From the NCBI RefSeq assembly GCF_028898945.1, contig NZ_CP118607.1, forward strand, positions 3,210,001 to 3,274,000: a stretch of DNA of 64,000 nt. Direction: 5' to 3'. The notes under the pieces are model-generated. The model did no database searches. It was not told where the DNA came from and saw only the letters and a list, made by a program, of their open reading frames with translations. Positions 9,437 to 17,244 of this stretch are shown piece after piece (within the stretch, counting starts at the first letter, position 1; each line of letters begins with the position of its first letter). The translations under genes and the position numbers were made by a program. Source of the stretch: Pseudomonas sp. PSKL.D1. Lineage in GTDB: Bacteria > Pseudomonadota > Gammaproteobacteria > Pseudomonadales > Pseudomonadaceae.

Positions 9437-10636
9437 TTATCGAAGGCGTTCAATTGCGTCCTTAATTCGACGAAGACCTTCGCTGATCTGATCTGAGTTC
9501 GTGGCGAATGACAGGCGGATATACGGCGACATGCCATAAGCGGTACCACTCACAGTCGCCACGCCTACCTCGTTAAGTAGGTAGTTCACGACATCATCGT
9601 CCGACTGAATTTTCTCGCCGTCCGGTTTGCGCTTACCGAACAACCCAGAAACGTTCGGGAAGACATAGAACGCTCCCTTCGGCGCCGCACAGGAGAGCTC
9701 TGGGATTTCCCCGAGCAGATCCATCATCAATTGACGGCGGGCAGCGTAGATGTCACGCATTTTCTCAACCGGGGCCTGGTCACCTGCAAACGCCGCTACC
9801 GCTGCCGCCTGGCTGATCGACGTAGGGCAGGTAGTAGTCTGGGAGATCAATTTAACGATTCCGGCAATCAGTGCCTTCGGACCAGCACCAAAGCCCAGAC
9901 GCCATCCGGTCATGGCGTAGCCTTTCGATACGCCGTTGAGCACCAGCGTTTGATCTTTCAGATCAGGTGCGACGTTGAGCAGTGACAAGTGACGGCGTTT
10001 GCCAAACACGAAGTGCTCATAAATTTCGTCGGAAAGGATCAGCACGTGAGGGTGCAGGCGCAGAACCTCAGCAAGCCCGCTCAGCTCCTGTTCGGTATAT
10101 ACCGCACCGGTAGGGTTGTTTGGCGTATTGAGAACCACCCATTTGGTCTTGGGGGTGATCGCTCGGGCGAGGTCTTCCGGACGCAGTTTGAAACCGTTCG
10201 ACTCGTCACCGTCAATTATGACTGGAGTAGCCTCGTTCAATGTCGCGATGTCTGGGTAGGAAACCCAGTAGGGCGAATGAACGACTACCTCATCGCCGGC
10301 ATTCAGCGTGGCCGCAAAGGCGTGGTAGATGATGTGTTTTCCGCCGACACCGACGACAATTTCATCGATGCCGTAAGACAGCTGGTTATCGCGCTGCAAT
10401 TTCTCGGCGATCGCGCGACGCACCTCTACGGTACCGGCTGCAGCTGTGTAGTGAGTGTCACCATTCTGCATCGCCTCTACTGCGGCCTGGACGATATGGT
10501 CCGGTGTCGCGAGATCGGGTTCACCGATGGTGAAGTTGACGATGTCGCGCCCTTGTTTACGCAGTTCAACGACCAATGCGTTGGCGGCGATGCTTGGTGA
10601 CGGCTTAATGCTGTTCAGGCGATTGGAAAGGAGCAT
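9437..10636 (-). CDS. Class I PLP-dependent aminotransferase (aspartate aminotransferase-like)
   Basis: This 399-residue fold-type I aminotransferase has the PNNPTG block at about residues 172-177, the LSDEIYEHFVF region, and the PLP lysine in VLNGVSKGYAMTGWRLGF (K238). The overall sequence is closest to Ib-subgroup aspartate/prephenate-type aminotransferases. It moves an amino group between an amino acid and a 2-oxo acid in the cytoplasm. It lies 30 bases downstream of the RraA-family aldolase gene. That pairing suggests it makes a 4-hydroxy-2-oxo acid which the aldolase then cleaves. The substrate is inferred only from that context. Confidence 0.88.
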   Translation of the reverse strand: MLLSNRLNSIKPSPSIAANALVVELRKQGRDIVNFTIGEPDLATPDHIVQAAVEAMQNGDTHYTAAAGTVEVRRAIAEKLQRDNQLSYGIDEIVVGVGGKHIIYHAFAATLNAGDEVVVHSPYWVSYPDIATLNEATPVIIDGDESNGFKLRPEDLARAITPKTKWVVLNTPNNPTGAVYTEQELSGLAEVLRLHPHVLILSDEIYEHFVFGKRRHLSLLNVAPDLKDQTLVLNGVSKGYAMTGWRLGFGAGPKALIAGIVKLISQTTTCPTSISQAAAVAAFAGDQAPVEKMRDIYAARRQLMMDLLGEIPELSCAAPKGAFYVFPNVSGLFGKRKPDGEKIQSDDDVVNYLLNEVGVATVSGTAYGMSPYIRLSFATNSDQISEGLRRIKDAIERLR

Positions 10637-10666
10637 GTTTAAATTCCGATAACGAAGAGAAGACGA

Positions 10667-11311
10667 TTAGAGGTATTTATCCAACCAGCTTTGGGATGGG
10701 TTCCCGCTGGCGATTTCCGCTTTCACTTCTTCTTCGATCGCCGCATGGCGAGCAGCCAAGCGCAGCAATTCATCGGCGTGACACTGAGGGAAGTTCACAA
10801 TTCCGTCTTCATCGCCAACGATGATGTCGCCTGGCTCGATGATCTGGCCGCCAATGCTGACCGGAACATTGATCTCACCTGGTCCCGATTTGTAGGGACC
10901 GCAGTGGGTAACATCGCGTGCGTAGCACGGCACGTCCTGGAAGCTGGATACGTCGCGGATCGCGCCGTCGACAATGAATCCCACGCAGCCGCGTGCTTGG
11001 GCATAAAGCTTAATCAACTCACCGATGACCGCGTTGTTGGTGTCACCCTGAGCGTCGATGACCAGCACGTGACCAGGCTTGATCAGCGGCAGAGCCTTGT
11101 AGATGAAGAGGTTGTCACCTGGACGGGTTTTAACCGTCAGCGCTGTACCTACCAGCTTTCCAGTCGTGTTGTAGCGCTTCAGACCTTTGATGCCGATATG
11201 GCGCGACATGTTGTCACTCAAATGCGGAGTCACAACATTGTGGAAGGCTTCTATAACACCGGTCGGTGCTGGCTGAGCAGCGGGTTGGATTCGTTGGCCT
11301 GGCAGGAGCAT
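10667..11311 (-). CDS. RraA-family aldolase (4-hydroxy-4-methyl-2-oxoglutarate / CHA aldolase type)
   Basis: This 214-residue protein starts at 11311, with AAAAGG about 8 bases upstream; a longer 17-residue extension is unlikely. It carries the class II pyruvate aldolase signature of the family: GDTNNAVIGELI, then about 20 residues to DGAIRD, which provides the metal-binding and catalytic Arg-Asp. True RNase E inhibitors of this fold act on RNase E, but the catabolic setting favours an aldolase giving pyruvate plus another oxo acid. The third shared promoter motif lies 64-101 bases upstream. The gene leads the transcript that continues into the aminotransferase and symporter genes. Confidence 0.82.
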   Translation of the reverse strand: MLLPGQRIQPAAQPAPTGVIEAFHNVVTPHLSDNMSRHIGIKGLKRYNTTGKLVGTALTVKTRPGDNLFIYKALPLIKPGHVLVIDAQGDTNNAVIGELIKLYAQARGCVGFIVDGAIRDVSSFQDVPCYARDVTHCGPYKSGPGEINVPVSIGGQIIEPGDIIVGDEDGIVNFPQCHADELLRLAARHAAIEEEVKAEIASGNPSQSWLDKYL

Positions 11312-11374
11312 AGCAGTACCTTTTTGATGAGTTTTAGTGGAACCCGGGCTCATCATAGGCACGTAAAAAAATCT

Positions 11375-11412
11375 TTTTTAGCGATATTAATTTAAGTTAT
11401 TAGATCTCTTTT
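11375..11412 (-). promoter_or_regulatory. Shared two-box promoter motif, copy 3 (putative LysR operator)
   Basis: TTTTTAGCGATATT at 11375-11388 is followed 14 bases later by GATCTCTTTT at 11403-11412, the same arrangement as at 4803 and 6855. It lies upstream of the RraA-family gene and marks the right end of the catabolic cluster. Confidence 0.72.
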
Positions 11413-11499
11413 AGTAATGAATTATTGCCGCCCCGGCAAACAGCATTCATCTCCTATCGTTTTGTACTCCATCAAACCGTCGATAAGAAATCAGCTGCT

Positions 11500-11758
11500 A
11501 CATCCCAATCCTGCGAGACCATATTCCGATCACCTGCACGCTGGGCTCTTCACAAAGAATCTTTCAAAAGCGCTGAAGCTGGCAAATCAGATTGAAGCTG
11601 GCGGCGTCATGATCAACGACTCCTCTGACTATCGATTTGATGCGATGCCATTCGGCGGATTAAAATACGGTAGTCTAGGCCGCGAAGGTGTTCGCTTCGC
11701 CTACGAAGACATAACTCAGCCAAAAGTTGTGTGCATTAATTATGCTTGGCGAGCGTAG
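11500..11758 (+). pseudogene. Aldehyde dehydrogenase, C-terminal remnant
   Basis: The frame ending at 11758 encodes AGLFTKNL, then [23 protein letters not shown], then [19 protein letters not shown]. This is the conserved C-terminal end of NAD-dependent aldehyde dehydrogenases (about the last 75 of some 480 residues). The usual VKGSGLGREG block is altered to [10 protein letters not shown]. Nothing upstream in any frame continues the family, and the Cys nucleophile region is absent. It is therefore a truncated leftover, on the strand opposite to the neighbouring catabolic cluster. It marks the edge of that cluster. Confidence 0.75.
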
Positions 11759-12343
11759 CATCTAAGACATACTGTCGATTTTACATCGAGCAAAAGGTGT
11801 CGCCACACTCACTTCCGATGTTTTTTATTCGTCATTCCCTCGTTAAGCCACAAAGAATTACTGAAAATATTCAGAAGCAAGGAAATGAACCATTTTGGAG
11901 CATGCTGGCAAGAATCTTGAGGAGCGGCTCTGTTAGAATCTTGTGATTTGGTCACCCTTGGTACATGCTCCCTATTCGCTTTCGGCTAAATCCGAAAACG
12001 ATCTTTTTTTTGCGTAGGGACTAAAACAGCCCCTAGCTATATATAAGCGCCCATCGCTATTCTCCTGATAGAGAATTAGATTTGAATTTTGGCGTTTGAC
12101 TGCTAAAACCAGCTATTAACCGGATCGCTGCGCAGTGGCAAACGGGCGGAAACAATCATAAGCTTGGTCCAATCAGCGCCCATGGATTGGCACGTTTTGT
12201 ATCCCTTAACCAAGGATGTACTGACACGGATTACTCCGCTGTAGGCTAGTGAAATCGGACCACAGCTTCCGGATAAGTGCAAACCGGACTGACTTACGCA
12301 AGGTAAGTTGGATGTACGCTGACCAACCGTCACCAGTCCCCAG
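11759..12343. other. Intergenic stretch without recognisable gene
   Basis: About 585 bases of AT-richer DNA, with stops in all frames apart from short unconvincing open frames. I recognise no protein, tRNA or repeat here. It lies between the aldehyde dehydrogenase tail and the dead integrase, so it is probably decayed mobile-element DNA. Confidence 0.5.
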
Positions 12344-12811
12344 TCACGACATCTGCTGACAACTTATCCTATCGCCAAAAGGTGCCGCAGGATTGATGAA
12401 ACACGCAGTCGACTGCACATCGCGTCAACCGATGTAGGTCATCAACTGCTCAAGACTCTATTGGATACGAGTGCGCTGAATAACCTTCGACCTCTACACC
12501 ACTGCGGGATAAGGCCTGACGCATGATACGCGACACGCTGTTGACATTGAGTTGATGGGCACTGATATGCCGCCAGCGATCGATACCGCGGATCAATGGG
12601 CCCTGCTCGATACCACTGAGCTATAAGTACTGTTCTGTAGCCTTGTATCGCACGCCGGCGTTTAAGAGCCGGAATGGTCAGATTACGCCCCCGATTGCCG
12701 CGGTCGGTCTTGCTGCTCGGCAGAAACAACTGCTTTCCTTCGCCCACCTCGATCTGCACGTGCTCGGCCTCTTTCTGGTAGGAAAATAGAACGAAAAGCC
12801 TGTCGGTCAAA
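12344..12811 (-). pseudogene. Tyrosine recombinase (ICE-type integrase), broken C-terminal part
   Basis: Recognisable integrase pieces appear in successive frames. EHVQIEVGEG plus LFLPSSKTDRGNRGRNLTIP is in one frame and ISAHQLNVNSVSRIMRQALSRSGVEVEGYSAHS in another. SLEQLMTYIG, a stop, then RDVQST.CFI..AAPFGDRI is in a third. The order matches the catalytic domain of XerC/D-like phage integrases. The Arg of the HxLR box is lost, a TGA replaces the Trp-like codon before RDVQST, and the expected RYI nucleophile motif reads CFI, so the catalytic Tyr is gone. The N-terminal half is missing. It lies divergent to the MobH relaxase gene. Confidence 0.7.
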
Positions 12812-13011
12812 GTGCGCTTGGGGGGGGCGAAATGATGGCAATTATCAGTCGCGTCAAAATCTGTCGTGATCAGTTCTCTTCAGCCGAACCAAACGTCTAT
12901 TTCACAGTCACTATTTTCGGATCCCAAAAGCCCCTTGGATGCCGGCTCGCTCGACAGAGGCTACAGCCACCGCCTGCGAAATCAGGACAATTTCAGCAGG
13001 AGGCTGATGCC

Positions 13012-14682
13012 ATGGACTCGATCAAGAGCTGCTATCACCCCATCGATGCCGCAATTCTCTGGTGCAACCTCGCCGACCACCGGAGAAAGCTGCTGGAGCG
13101 CATCTGGCAATACACGGCGCTCTCCGAGCCTCAGTTCGATCAGCTCTACCTCGAGCCGATACGTCGTTACGCCAGCTATGTTCAGCAACTCCCCGCCAGC
13201 GAAAGCCACCACCATGCCTATCCCGGCGGCATGCTGGACCATGGACTAGAGCTGATGGCCTGCAGCCTGAAGTTGCGCCAGTTGTACCTGCTACCCAGCG
13301 GCGCCGCACCGGAAGATCAGGCCGCGCAAGCGGACGCCTGGAGCGCGGTGATTGCCTACGGCGCCTTGCTCCACGACATTGGTAAGATTGCCGTCGACCT
13401 GCAGGTCGAGTATCAGAATGGCGAGGTATGGCACCCCTGGCACGGCCTTTTAAATCAGCCCTATCGCTTTCGCTACGGCGCCGGCCGCGACTATAAGCTA
13501 CACGGCGCCGCTGCGGGGCTGCTTTACACCCAGATCTTGATGCCCCGCCAGCTCGACTGGTTGAGCAGCTATCCGATCTTGTGGAGCCAGCTGCTCTTCC
13601 TGCTGGCCAACCACTACGAGCATGCCGGTACCCTCGGGGAACTGGTGCTACAAGCGGACCGCATATCCACCGCGCAGAACATCGGTGCCAATCCCACCAA
13701 GGCCTTGCAGGCGCCCAAACACTCGCTGCAGCATCATCTGCTCATGGGCCTGCAACACCTGGTCAAGAACGAGTTCAAGCTCAACCAGCCCGGCGCAGCC
13801 GGTTGGCTCACCGAGGATTATCTCTGGCTGGTCAGCAAGGTCGCCACCGACAAACTACGCGCTTACCTGCTCGCTCAAGCGGTTGACGGCATCCCCACCT
13901 CCAACATCGCCTTGTTCGATGAGCTGCAATCACATGGATTGGTGGACGCGACACCTGAAGGTAAAGCGGTATGGAATGCCAACGTAATAGACGATGACTG
14001 GCAACATCGCTTTACTTTTCTCCGCCTGCAACCGAGCCTGATATGGGCCGATGCCCCTCGGCCAGACTGCTTTAAAGGAACGGTTGAGCCAATGATGGAA
14101 CATCCTCTGCCGGCCGGTGAGACCTGCGAGTCGGCTTTGGATCGACCGAAACCAACGCCGGAAAAAAAACAGCCCGTATCCGAGCACCAGAACCAGAATT
14201 TTGACTATCTCGACGATTTGATGGTCATGCTGCAAGAGCCGAGCGAGCTCGAAACTGGACCAAGCGCGGGAAACCTGCAATCCACCATTGAGCCACCCAA
14301 AGATGCGGAGGGGCTGGCCTTCCTCGAATGGCTCCGCGAAGGAGTTCTCAAACATCGCTTGGTGGTCAACGACAGCAAGGCCAAGGTTCATACCGTAGAC
14401 GGCACTTTTTTCCTAGTCACCCCGGGCATTTTCCAACGCTACGCTGCCGAACACCCCGAGTTAGCCGAAGCAGACCTTCAAAGCGACGCCTGGCGACGAA
14501 TCCAACGTCACTTTGAAAAGCTGGATGCTCATCTGAAAAAGCCCAATAGGCAGAATATTTGGACTTGCAAGGTTAGAGGTCCTCGCAAAACAAGCTTATT
14601 AAATGGCTACCTCCTGCGAGAGAAAGCAGCCATATCTCGAGAGCCACCAGCGGACAACCCATTCCTCACATTGATCAAATAA
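13012..14682 (+). CDS. MobH-family relaxase (TraI_2-type) of an integrative conjugative element
   Basis: This 556-residue protein starts at 13012, with AGCAGGAGG about 8 bases upstream; 60 in-frame codons further upstream are not family-like. It has the HD-type N-terminal domain of MobH relaxases: HHHAYPGGMLDHGLELM at about residues 66-82, and LLHDIGKIAVD at about 119-129 holding the metal-binding His-Asp. A central helical region follows, then an Ala/Glu/Pro-rich linker, then the TraI_2_C domain (FLEWLREGVLKHRLVVNDSKA onward) to the natural end. In the ICEclc/PFGI-1/PAPI-1 type of element this enzyme nicks oriT. No type IV secretion or coupling genes are present here, so it looks stranded though apparently full length. 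Confidence 0.85.
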   Translation: MDSIKSCYHPIDAAILWCNLADHRRKLLERIWQYTALSEPQFDQLYLEPIRRYASYVQQLPASESHHHAYPGGMLDHGLELMACSLKLRQLYLLPSGAAPEDQAAQADAWSAVIAYGALLHDIGKIAVDLQVEYQNGEVWHPWHGLLNQPYRFRYGAGRDYKLHGAAAGLLYTQILMPRQLDWLSSYPILWSQLLFLLANHYEHAGTLGELVLQADRISTAQNIGANPTKALQAPKHSLQHHLLMGLQHLVKNEFKLNQPGAAGWLTEDYLWLVSKVATDKLRAYLLAQAVDGIPTSNIALFDELQSHGLVDATPEGKAVWNANVIDDDWQHRFTFLRLQPSLIWADAPRPDCFKGTVEPMMEHPLPAGETCESALDRPKPTPEKKQPVSEHQNQNFDYLDDLMVMLQEPSELETGPSAGNLQSTIEPPKDAEGLAFLEWLREGVLKHRLVVNDSKAKVHTVDGTFFLVTPGIFQRYAAEHPELAEADLQSDAWRRIQRHFEKLDAHLKKPNRQNIWTCKVRGPRKTSLLNGYLLREKAAISREPPADNPFLTLIK

Positions 14683-14742
14683 AGCACCGGTGGAACCTCA
14701 AGTGCCCAGGGTTTGAACAATTCATACCCTGAACACATCAAC

Positions 14743-15960
14743 CTAATCTTCCCCGCGATGACGAATAGCCTTCTCGATCCGCAAGCGGCCAGCGTGTGCG
14801 AGCTTCATAACACCGGCCTCTCTAGCAACAGCGTGGATCAAGGCCTCAGCCTCGTGCCCCTTGGTCTCCATTTCACCCACAAGTGCGGCCAATTCCTGCA
14901 AGCAGATTTCTACAAGGCTGCGTACAGAGTCATCGTCACCAGGACGACGGAATACGACCGCCGAATCTGATTGGAGGCTGGCAGGCCAGAAGAACGTGCC
15001 CAGTTGTTCCTCCTCATGTGCCCTGAAATGAGCATGCGCAAGCTGATCGACACGATCTCGTATCCGCGCTCCTGTACGCACCCAGCCATGCGCTCGGGCG
15101 ATGCGCCGAGCCAAGACACTGTCCAATACGGGGCCTTCTTCATTCACGACATGAGCGATCATGCTCTGTAGAACCGGTGTGTAGGCGGCCTCAAAGAACT
15201 GCTCGGGGTTTACGCCCTGTACTGCTTGAGCAGGATCTGTCTCTCGATAAATTGGATAGTCCATCGGTTCGTAGGCTACGTACTCCGGAACGGCGTCAAC
15301 AGTGGCCACCTTCGCGTACTTCTGCTCTTGGAAGGCACCTGCCGGATCATTGGCGACAGGCATGCCCTCCTCGCCTGTTACCACTTGGGTGACCTGCTCG
15401 ACCACCTCGATCACCTCCGCGACTGCGACGTCAGCTTTGAGCCGATACACCTCCTCAGCAGCATCGATTTCAGCCTGTCTCGCTCGTGATGTTGTGAGCA
15501 ACGCTGAGAGCTTCTGATGAACCTTCTCGGCTGTGTTGGCAGCATCAATCCACCAATCAGTCGACCAGATTCTGACGATCTCCCAGCCCAGACCGCGCAG
15601 TACAAACTCACGAAGCTTGTCGCGGTCGCGTGCAGTGGCGCTACGATGGTAGGTTGCACCGTCGCACTCCACGCCGGCGAGGAATCGACCAGGGGCATCG
15701 GGATGCACGATGCCTAGATCAATGCGGAACGACGATACGCCGATTTGGGTAACGACGTGCCAGCCTTTCTTGGAGAGCTCAGCCGCCAAGCCAACCGCGT
15801 ACGCCTCATCTCGGACTTTACGCCAGGCGCACCAAGCTCTCAGGCGAGGCTCGGATGTGACCATCAGCTCACAGTTCTGCTTGAGCTGTTCGAGCGACAA
15901 TTCGGAATTCGCCGCTATTACCCTTCGCGACAAACTGAAACAAGTTGAAGTGCGATCAGC
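14743..15960 (-). pseudogene. C-terminal part of DUF4011/DUF3320-type helicase with MTES_1575 nuclease domain
   Basis: About 396-405 codons are open, with an in-frame stop directly upstream at 15961-15963. The first 140 residues contain a Vsr/MTES_1575-like nuclease domain: FRIDLGIVHPDAPG, VECDGATYHRS, RDRDKLREFVLRGLGW, RIWSTDWW. A variable linker and the DUF3320-type tail follow. Intact relatives are much longer proteins with an N-terminal DUF4011 region and SF1 helicase motifs. Here those are absent, and the possible start is only a TTG at 15933. Such proteins are found in defence islands. The truncation point coincides with the broken start of the P4-type integrase on the other strand. Confidence 0.7.
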
Positions 15961-15998
15961 TCACTTGACGGCCGTGGGCCAGTTTACTGAGAAAACCG

Positions 15999-17098
15999 TA
16001 CCCTCACTATGGGTTGAACGAGGCGCGCGCCCGCGCCGACACTCACAGAGCATTAATTCGTGAGGGTATCGACCCTCTGACACACAAGGCTGATGCACTC
16101 CAGCAGCCTGAGGCTGCGCGGGTTGCTCGGGAAATGAATCTTGAAAACACCTTCCGCGCTTGTGCAATGGACTACATCGAAGCCCATAGAGCTGGCTGGA
16201 AAAACGCAAAACACGCGCAACAGTGGGTCAACACACTCACTACTTATGCATTCCCCTTTATCGGAGAAAAGCCAGTCGACGAAGTTGGAACAGACGATAT
16301 CTTGAAGATTCTGAATCCAATATGGACCGCTAAGCCTGAGACAGCGGCCAGGGTCAGAAACCGGCTAGAGCTTGTTCTCGATGCAGCCAAAGCACGCCGG
16401 CTGCGCACGGGTGAAAACTCCGCTCGTTGGCGAGGTCACTTGGACAAGCTTCTACCTAGAAGAAGGCTGGCAGACCGTGGTAATCATCCCGCTCTACCCT
16501 GGGAGCAATGCCAGCCTTTAAGGCAGAACTTGAGCATTCCACGGACCTTAGTTCAATTGCGGTGAAGTTAACCGTGCTAAGTGCTCTGCGCACAAGCGAG
16601 GTGATAGGTGGGTGCTGGGAAGAGATTGATCTGGACGAAGAGATTTGGACTATACCGGCTGTTCGAATGAAAGCCGGGCGCCAGCATAGAGTATCACTAT
16701 CCAAAGCCGCCCTTCACACGCTCAGGTGTCTAAAGGCAGAACGCAAAAGCGGATTGATTTTCCCAGGTAGGAGCATTGGTCGACCGCTCTCGAACATGGC
16801 AATGCTACAAAAAATACGCGGTATGGATGAGAAGTCCTTAGCCAACAACGGATCCGGCTGGCGCAATGAAGTTGGTGAAGTCATCACCATGCATGGCTTT
16901 TGATCAAGCTTCAGAGACTGGGCCGCCGAGACGACTAACTTCGCCAACATCGTCCCTGAGATGGCATTGGCGCATAAAATCAGCAATGCGACTGAAGCAG
17001 CATATCGAAGAGGTGACCTGCTGGAAAAGCGGAAACAACTAATGGAGGAATGGGCTTGTTATGCACTGTCAGGTGCAAAACAACCTGACAGTGCATAG
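15999..17098 (+). pseudogene. P4-type tyrosine integrase, N-terminally truncated, with frameshift and stop
   Basis: Reading starts inside the family at YPHYGLNEARARADTHRAL (normally YPxVSLxEAR near residue 70). It runs through the core-binding domain to LPWEQ near 16505, where a one-base loss shifts the frame. It then continues as MPAFKAELE, VKLTVLSALRTSEV (catalytic Arg) and KAGRQHRVSLS. At 16901-16903 a TGA replaces the Arg of HGFRSSFRDWAAE. The end follows in the same frame: MALAHKISNATEAAYRRGDLLEKR (catalytic His and Tyr region) to the stop at 17098. Its strand orientation would place an attachment site to the left, but the N-terminus and any tRNA are deleted. Not functional as it stands. 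Confidence 0.85.
17061..17096. repeat. Perfect 14-bp inverted repeat over the integrase stop
   Basis: ATGCACTGTCAGGT at 17061-17074 is exactly complementary to ACCTGACAGTGCAT at 17083-17096, with an 8-base loop. It ends at the stop codon of the broken integrase. There is no T-run, so it is not a standard terminator. Confidence 0.8.
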
Positions 17099-17155
17099 GT
17101 GCTGATTCATATGAATTTTAGTAGGGAAACGAGGCTCGCATCGGTCCTACAAGCT

Positions 17156-17176
17156 GCTGAAAAAAGGGTTTTCAGC
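17156..17176. terminator. Short bidirectional stem-loop before glcB 3' end
   Basis: GCTGAAAA pairs with TTTTCAGC around a 5-base loop (AAGGG). The A- and T-rich arms could terminate transcription on either strand between the integrase remnant and glcB. Confidence 0.4.
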
Positions 17177-17244
17177 TACCCCTGAAACAGGGATAGACTT
17201 ATTTGCTGTGGGTAGTCTTTCAAAGATGCCCGTCCGGATAAAAT

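Noticed and set aside
11413..17244. tRNA gene or attachment site at the element borders
   Set aside because: I found no cloverleaf-compatible sequence or CCA-type 3' end near either integrase remnant; any original site seems deleted or outside.
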